From Rhizaria sp. SCN 62-66 (lineage: Eukaryota; Rhizaria, unplaced), in the NCBI GenBank assembly GCA_001724265.1, contig MEDY01000037.1, positions 53,980-117,979 of the forward strand: a DNA stretch of 64,000 nt. The letters run 5' to 3'. Below, piece by piece: positions 59,801 to 64,000 of this stretch. Numbering within the stretch: the first letter of the stretch is position 1; each line of letters opens with the position of its first letter. The notes under the pieces are model-generated. The model was not told the origin of the DNA, made no database searches, and saw only the letters and a list, made by a program, of their open reading frames with translations. A program made the translations under genes and the position numbers.

Positions 59801-60477
59801 TAGAGAGCGCGCGCGCTGATGGACGGCGGCGAGAGCGGGTACGCGGGCGCGGCGACGGCGGCGCTCGCGGCGGCCGAAGACGGCGAAAGGAGCGCGCGCG
59901 ACAACCCGGCGCGCTGCTGCACCTGTGCCTGAGTCGGGGAGCGGGCGGGCGAGCGCGAGGTCGAGCGCGAGCGCGAGCGCGAGCGGGAGCGGGACGGTGA
60001 GTTGCTGACTGGGCGTGCGCGCGAGCGGCCCGAAGCAGCGGAGGCTGAAGCGGGAGCCGGGGCGCGGGCGCGCGAGCGAGCGCGGGCGGGAGACTTGCTG
60101 GCCTGGCGTGACTGCTGGCGTGACTGCTGGCGGGACGCGGGGCCGGCCTTGGCCGCGGCGCGGGTGCGGCGGGCGCGGAGGGGACTGGCGGTCTTGGCCT
60201 CTGTCCCGCTATCGCTGGCGCTGTCGTTGGACGCGCTGTCCTCGTCCTCGGAGTCGGAGTCGGGAACCTGGAGCGGCGCGGGCGCGGCGGCGTGGCTGGC
60301 GCGGCTGCGCGCGTTGCTGCGCTGGTTCAGGCGAGGCGGCGGGAGCGGCGAAGGGAGCTTGTGGTGACGGGAGTCAGCCGCGGAGGAGGGTGACGCTCGC
60401 GAAGGGGTTGACGGGGTGGCGTCGGCGGAGGGGGAGATCAAAGTGCGGCGCCGGGGAGTAGCAACCACCGTGGACAT
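56893..60477 (-). CDS. SLC33A1: Acetyl-CoA transporter 1 (SLC33A1/AT-1)-like protein with RS-containing N-terminal extension
   Basis: Multi-pass major-facilitator-type carrier predicted to import acetyl-CoA into the ER lumen. From the Met at 60477 it has 1194 residues and stops with TGA. The transporter begins near residue 435 with the family signature LLLLYTLQGVPMGLSMTIPL. It continues through FSLVSLPFSFKLLWAPLVDA, RKTWVVPVQLLCG, MATQDIAVDGWALTLL, ASVNAVGQTLG and DRSIGGTFMTMLNTAGNLSA. The end, CEVLLDGYLVETALFAALG, corresponds to the lumenal loop and last helix of human AT-1. AT-1 is about 550 residues. The excess is a disordered N-terminal region of about 430 residues, including Arg-Ser dipeptide repeats (residues about 159-180) and acidic Ser patches, plus Ala-rich loop inserts. 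A Met at 60615 would add 46 residues from leader-like sequence. It is a single exon. Confidence 0.9.
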   Translation of the reverse strand: MSTVVATPRRRTLISPSADATPSTPSRASPSSAADSRHHKLPSPLPPPRLNQRSNARSRASHAAAPAPLQVPDSDSEDEDSASNDSASDSGTEAKTASPLRARRTRAAAKAGPASRQQSRQQSRQASKSPARARSRARAPAPASASAASGRSRARPVSNSPSRSRSRSRSRSTSRSPARSPTQAQVQQRAGLSRALLSPSSAAASAAVAAPAYPLSPPSISARALYAVQSPLPAAAAGARLPPLHRRTAFQRADGSSRSGFASPAHSRTRQTAAVSAASTAGVTRTTRSRSSKHATTLANSDNDTAMLSSSSSASAAAAASGSSGGLLASVGAAAARATAAVRELFSKHTAGSDAGATSPAGDVPLLPRGASASGRGDKSAARARRSAARAHAASAGSTDDDDDESGSVIASAGADKPKRTRSLFQSLRGDWSNVLVLLLLYTLQGVPMGLSMTIPLILQERTAAATAAGAAGPAGGDYAAQAIFSLVSLPFSFKLLWAPLVDALYAPAVGRRKTWVVPVQLLCGAAMLFWAADVDHWLGGHGAAAVGTALDAAAEGAAAVNVGALTIYFLFLYTLMATQDIAVDGWALTLLRRRNTPLAASVNAVGQTLGAHATHVGYMVLASAEACDGWVRPLFAAAARAVTAVLGDALGLAPWLAGVGAGAGGMVTLPTFFRFTGLAYACVTVAVALYQREWDVHPLDAAAARRTAARRAGDAAAARAITVAEGLTDDEGADAFAEEDAHEDDAEMPSTVSETVSALAASFRVPVVRLTVLFLILVSRTGSAPGESVASLKLLEGGVSKTTIAAVSAAAAPVGILVPVLAAGLAASRRAWRVTLWAIPARIVLCFFAAALTVAIPAATAAAGADASVGDVWWVYPALLLLTVVQSTTVSIQMLCGMGLFARVADRSIGGTFMTMLNTAGNLSAAWTRAAALALVKPLTVAHCSVPAVSAFSTAAAAAATAASTTAAAATAADTAVDAGAAAAAGVAGAAASSAGAAASDIAGGWAADAYGAVVASALSVMPAWLRAAAAGGATVGAHISAHAGAARSVGLYAQCGAGLHGADAAHAEAGRAACAAAGGACEVLLDGYLVETALFAALGLVMLWLFWARVSNFDDLPLSDWRPPLPSAAAAALPSPGVGKSLPKWPRDTGVAAGSSDDDDGDDGESTSAELLTAGAGAGTSARRSSRRAANV
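59935..60000 (-). repeat. RS-encoding hexanucleotide-like tandem repeat
   Basis: GAGCGC/GAGCGG units in tandem on the plus strand, encoding alternating Ser-Arg in the N-terminal extension of the AT-1-like protein. A second short tandem (GACTGCTGGCGT units, 60105-60135) encodes repeated Ser-Arg-Gln-Gln. Confidence 0.75.
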
Positions 60478-61773
60478 TGGGTCACCGGGTTGAGCGGTGG
60501 ACAAACACGATTGCGTGCGCAGGTCAGCAAGGAGCAAGTCAGTCGGCCGATTGGAGAACTTAGGGCGACAACGAGGACTGTTACAAGAGGAGGTCTGTGG
60601 GGATGAGTAAAGCAATGTTCAAAAGAAAGATTAGATGAAATACGTTCTAAATCTACGAATATAGTGTTATCAGAAGGTGCGTTTCTTTGCTGCATCGATG
60701 ATACACCGATACTTTACAGACTGTGTTCTTGGTCGTCATCGTCGAGGCTCGAATCCTCCTTGACTTGCACAACAGACAGGATATCACTAGTGAAATGAGC
60801 ACCCCAAGAAGTACACAAACAGATTTATACAAGGCAACACAAAATATATGCTGTTGCGTGTGATTTTCTTCCTTATGATGATACCTCGCTGAGCTTGCTC
60901 ACATCGACATGATCCTCGCACGAGCGCTCTCGAAAGCCGCGAAGCAACGGCCTATCTTTCAAATTAGGATATTGACATATGAACACATAATTAGAGAATA
61001 CATCGACTAAATTTGGGTTTCAAAGCGCGCTTTGAGTATTATTGTTTTTTTTAATGACTATTAACAGTGATTTAATCTCAACAGTTGCAATGGTCGCGTG
61101 ACTTAAGGGAGGCGGGCAACGCTTGCAAAACAACTCGCGATGATACTCGCCAAGGAACATTACTCGGCTTAATCACACTTCTCAAGCAACAGACGGGGTG
61201 GCTAAAAGCTTAGTGATAACATGTTTATTTATGATATTGATCGGACGCTGGGACGACGTTTAAGACGGGATATTCCACCCTTTTTTGCCTGTATTGGCTG
61301 ACGTGGCAGGCCTTAGAAGAGGGTTTCTGATGACTACAAAAGGCCGAAGGCAATTAAATCTACTTATGTTGAATTGCATACCACAAAGAATTAAGTAGTC
61401 AAGATTTAAGTTTAATAAACAGTCATTGTCACTCTGTACTGTTAAAAGTCAGGTCCCACCATGTCGGTCACCACAAACGACTTTTTGGTCTCTCGATGGT
61501 TACTGTAGCACACCGACGCAATCCATATCAGGACCATTTTGTGTTTTGTGCGACTCAGAGAGAGGATCGAATTTGCGAAAAACAGAATGACAACGCGTAT
61601 GTGTATGTGTAATTTTCTCAAAATCCCGTCCTCACTTCCGAAATAACGCTCTATACCGGGCCGACTGGTGCCACTCCTCTATGTATCTCGTGCCCTCCTT
61701 AGGTTTTCTTTCGCATCGCTTGTAGCACCGTCGAGAGCAATTTGGGTTAAAAGTATCTTTCTGAAGGTTTGCT
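60478..61773. promoter_or_regulatory. AT-rich divergent spacer between AT-1-like and BTB genes
   Basis: About 1.3 kb of AT-rich sequence holding the two divergent promoters and leaders. I looked for tRNAs, repeats and small genes and found nothing I can support. Short open frames here lack coding composition. Confidence 0.5.
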
Positions 61774-64000
61774 ATGTCCACAGGAACCTCCTTGCAACAG
61801 CGTGCCGGGGATGAGACGCTCAATGCCTTAGGAGACATCTCTGACTCCAAGATTGATGCTCAAACCTTGTTAAAAGATAAGATTCTCACGTCCTCCGTGG
61901 TTTTCCCCTTCTCAAGTGAGGATGCCGAGGAGTTCTTGACGCTTTTCCCCGAGATTCCTGCCGAGCCTACTACTGAGTCTGATCTGCGCGCCGCCACAAT
62001 TGTTGCTGCCGCGGACCAGGCGGCGACGGCCGCGAAGCCCCGCACCCATGGCACAGGGCCTGTCAGCGCTGCCGCCGCGCTCGACGCTTCCATCTCTGCG
62101 CTCATGGGCTGGACCGGCGCCGCCACGCCCGGCCTGCACGAACCCCGGACGGAGACGGGGATGCCAGACCCGCGGACCGCGCTGTCGACCGCGGAGGCGC
62201 TCAAGGCGCTGGCTCTGCGCGCGCAGCTGCTGCTGGCCACACACCGCGCCGCGCACGCCGCCGCGGGCGGGAGCGCCGCGGGCGCCGCCGCCTCGGCCGC
62301 CGCCACCGCCGCCACCGCGGGCCTTGGTGCCGGCCTTGACGTCACCCTCATGCTCGCAGTTGGCGAAGCCCTGCTTAACCCCGACTCGGACACCGCGGGT
62401 GCGAACAACGTTAACGCTAAGAGCACCCCCAAGGCCCCGCGCGTGCCGCCCGTGTTGGTGCCCGTGCACGCCGCGGCCGTGTCGCTCGCGTCGCCCGTTT
62501 TCGCCGACACGCTTGCGCGCGCCTACGCGCCCCGCCCCGCCGCCGGCACGCGGACTGCTACTGCTGCGACAGAGCGCCCCGCCGGCGTGCCCCCGCGCGC
62601 GGTGGCGTGGGGCGGCGCGCTACCGCAGCGCGACAAGTACGCACGCGTGCTGTCGCTGGTGTCGCCCGCGGACAGGCTGGCGTACTCGTCCGTGGACACG
62701 ACCGTGGCGCGCGCAGAGGACCCCGCGCGCGAGGGCTTCACAGTCACCGTCAACGTGCGCACAGTCACCTCGCTGCCCGCCGCCGCTGCCGCCGGACACG
62801 CCGCCGACGCCGCCGCCGTCGCGCTTGCGCGCCCGCGCGTCCCGGTTGCCTCTGCGGCGACTGGACGGGCGCCGGAGCCCGCAGACGAGGCCGCCGCCGC
62901 CGCCACAGAGGCCGCCGTAGCCGCCGCCACAGAGGCCGCCGTAGCTGCCTCGCTGGCTGCCGAAGAGCTCGCGGCTGAGGGCACGCTTGCCGCCGCCAAT
63001 GCCGCCGCCGCCGCCGTGGCCGCCGCTGCAGCAGGCGCTGCGGCCGGCGCCGACCCAGCCTCTGCGATGGCGGCGGCGGTGGCGGCGGGCGCGGACCCGG
63101 TGGGCGAGCTGTGGGCGCCGCTGCCATCGTGGTCGCGCTTCGACGCGCAGTCTCTGCGCCTCGCCGAGCACTTCGTCACTTTGCACTCCGCGGAGCACGC
63201 GGGGCAACTGACCGGTGTTGGCGACGACTGGTGGGCCGCGGGGCTGCCCGCCCCGCTTGCGCGGCTGCCGCGGCTGCACTTGCCGTTCCTGCCGCCGCAC
63301 CTGCTGCCCGCGCTGCTGGCTACGGTGTACCCGGCCGAGCCGCCGCGCGCCGCCGCGCTGCCGCCGGGCGCCTCGGCCGCCGAGCTGGCCGCCGCCGACG
63401 CCGCGGACCAAGGCGCCACCGCGCTTGCTGCCATCGCACTCAGCCCCGCGCTGCTGCTTCAACAGCAGCAGAAGCCGCGGCCCATCGCGACCAGCGCCGC
63501 GGCCGCGCGGCTGGGGCTCCAGTCGCCGTCGTTGCTAATGCCGCCGTGCCCCTACGCGCCCTTCGCACTGCCGCTGTCGGCATACTCGTCCGCCGCGGCG
63601 CCCGCACTGCGCGTGGCGCTGCCGTCGACCGCCGCGCGCGACGCCGCGCTGCCGCCGCTGGCCGCTGTGGCTGCCGCCGAGGCCGCGGGCGTGCCCTTCG
63701 TCAACACCGCACGGCTGTCGGCGCCCATCAACGCCGACTCCACGGCCGTCTTCGGCGTCGTGCTGCCGCTCGCGCCCGCAGTCGCCTTCGCCGACGCGCA
63801 CCCCGCCCACGCCACACGCGCGGCCGCCGCCTTCGCTGGCTTCGTGCGCGCCATCACACCCGGTGCCCCCAGCAGCAGCACTAGCAGCGGCGGCGACGTC
63901 CCCGAGAGCTCCAGCCTGAGCGGCAACGCGCGGCTGCAGCCGGAGCAGGCCGCGACGTCGAACCTGCTGCTGTTGCCGTCCCCGCTGGCCGCGCTGCCCG
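61774..64000 (+). CDS. Probable BTB/POZ-domain protein, 3' end beyond window
   Basis: The frame is open from the ATG at 61774 to the right edge (742 codons), so the C-terminus is missing. The first 60 residues are less Ala-rich (MSTGTSLQQRAGDET). DVTLMLAVGEALL near residue 189 and VLVPVHAAAVSLASPVFADTL near 225-245 match the opening strands and helix of BTB/POZ domains (DVTxxV ... HxAVLAxxSPVF). After Ala-rich inserts (about 340-435), LPFLPPHLLPALLATVYP near 503 resembles the BTB helix that leads into the Y-T/YTG turn. BTB domains are about 100 residues; this one would be split by about 250 inserted residues. Downstream sequence is Ala/Pro-rich without a recognised domain. BTB proteins commonly serve as dimerisation modules or cullin-3 adaptors; which applies here cannot be said. 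The assignment is tentative. Confidence 0.6.
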   Translation, partial: MSTGTSLQQRAGDETLNALGDISDSKIDAQTLLKDKILTSSVVFPFSSEDAEEFLTLFPEIPAEPTTESDLRAATIVAAADQAATAAKPRTHGTGPVSAAAALDASISALMGWTGAATPGLHEPRTETGMPDPRTALSTAEALKALALRAQLLLATHRAAHAAAGGSAAGAAASAAATAATAGLGAGLDVTLMLAVGEALLNPDSDTAGANNVNAKSTPKAPRVPPVLVPVHAAAVSLASPVFADTLARAYAPRPAAGTRTATAATERPAGVPPRAVAWGGALPQRDKYARVLSLVSPADRLAYSSVDTTVARAEDPAREGFTVTVNVRTVTSLPAAAAAGHAADAAAVALARPRVPVASAATGRAPEPADEAAAAATEAAVAAATEAAVAASLAAEELAAEGTLAAANAAAAAVAAAAAGAAAGADPASAMAAAVAAGADPVGELWAPLPSWSRFDAQSLRLAEHFVTLHSAEHAGQLTGVGDDWWAAGLPAPLARLPRLHLPFLPPHLLPALLATVYPAEPPRAAALPPGASAAELAAADAADQGATALAAIALSPALLLQQQQKPRPIATSAAAARLGLQSPSLLMPPCPYAPFALPLSAYSSAAAPALRVALPSTAARDAALPPLAAVAAAEAAGVPFVNTARLSAPINADSTAVFGVVLPLAPAVAFADAHPAHATRAAAAFAGFVRAITPGAPSSSTSSGGDVPESSSLSGNARLQPEQAATSNLLLLPSPLAALP

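Noticed and set aside
60740-60790. tRNA-like T-arm (GAGGCTCGAATCCTC)
   Set aside because: The loop starts C rather than T, the stem is incomplete, and no acceptor, D or anticodon arm could be found around it.
61632-61850. 72-codon minus-strand frame upstream of the BTB gene
   Set aside because: It overlaps the start of the BTB frame, has no domain, and mostly lies in AT-rich leader sequence.

Overview
The window looks like nuclear DNA of a unicellular eukaryote. Coding sequence is extremely GC-rich and full of Ala/Ser/Gly-rich low-complexity tracts, while the spacers between genes and the introns are AT-rich. Spliceosomal GT-AG introns and AATAAA-type poly(A) signals are present. The gene content is purely eukaryotic: a Tubby protein, a PHD/extended-PHD chromatin reader, a FIG4-type Sac phosphatase, an ER acetyl-CoA transporter and a bridge-like lipid transfer protein. 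I cannot fix the lineage from the sequence. A free-living heterotrophic protist with a high-GC genome is the best guess.

There are nine genes. On the minus strand, 1-24375 is a single uninterrupted open frame of 8125 codons that runs off the left edge. It carries the Fmp27/SABRE/Hobbit-type GFWDK signature and an N-terminal membrane anchor (BLTP2-like). Divergent from it, 25699-27022 (+, three exons) is a protein-L-isoaspartate O-methyltransferase. Converging on that, 27791-44056 (-, one exon) is a FIG4-like phosphoinositide phosphatase with a C-terminal extension of about 4000 residues. Its frame is interrupted by a TAG at 27791 but continues open with coding character to a TAA at 27245. Then come a pepsin-family aspartic protease (44690-46834, +), a PHD/extended-PHD protein (47297-48051, -, two exons), a Tubby-like protein (48541-50807, +, four exons), an unrecognised 1523-residue protein with a mitochondrial-looking N-terminus (51525-56096, +), an SLC33A1/AT-1-like transporter with a long RS-containing N-terminal extension (56893-60477, -), and the 5' part of a probable BTB-domain gene (61774-64000, +) cut by the right edge.

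The genes alternate between divergent pairs with shared AT-rich promoter spacers of 0.5-1.3 kb and convergent pairs. All six introns I could define start with GTACG, an unusually uniform and non-canonical donor. The two giant genes have no introns. Several products act on membranes or phosphoinositides (BLTP2-like, FIG4-like, Tubby-like), but nothing shows that they form one pathway or a regulated cluster. I saw no mobile element, CRISPR array, rRNA, convincing tRNA or viral gene. Many long plus-strand open frames under the two giant minus-strand genes are antisense shadows caused by base composition.
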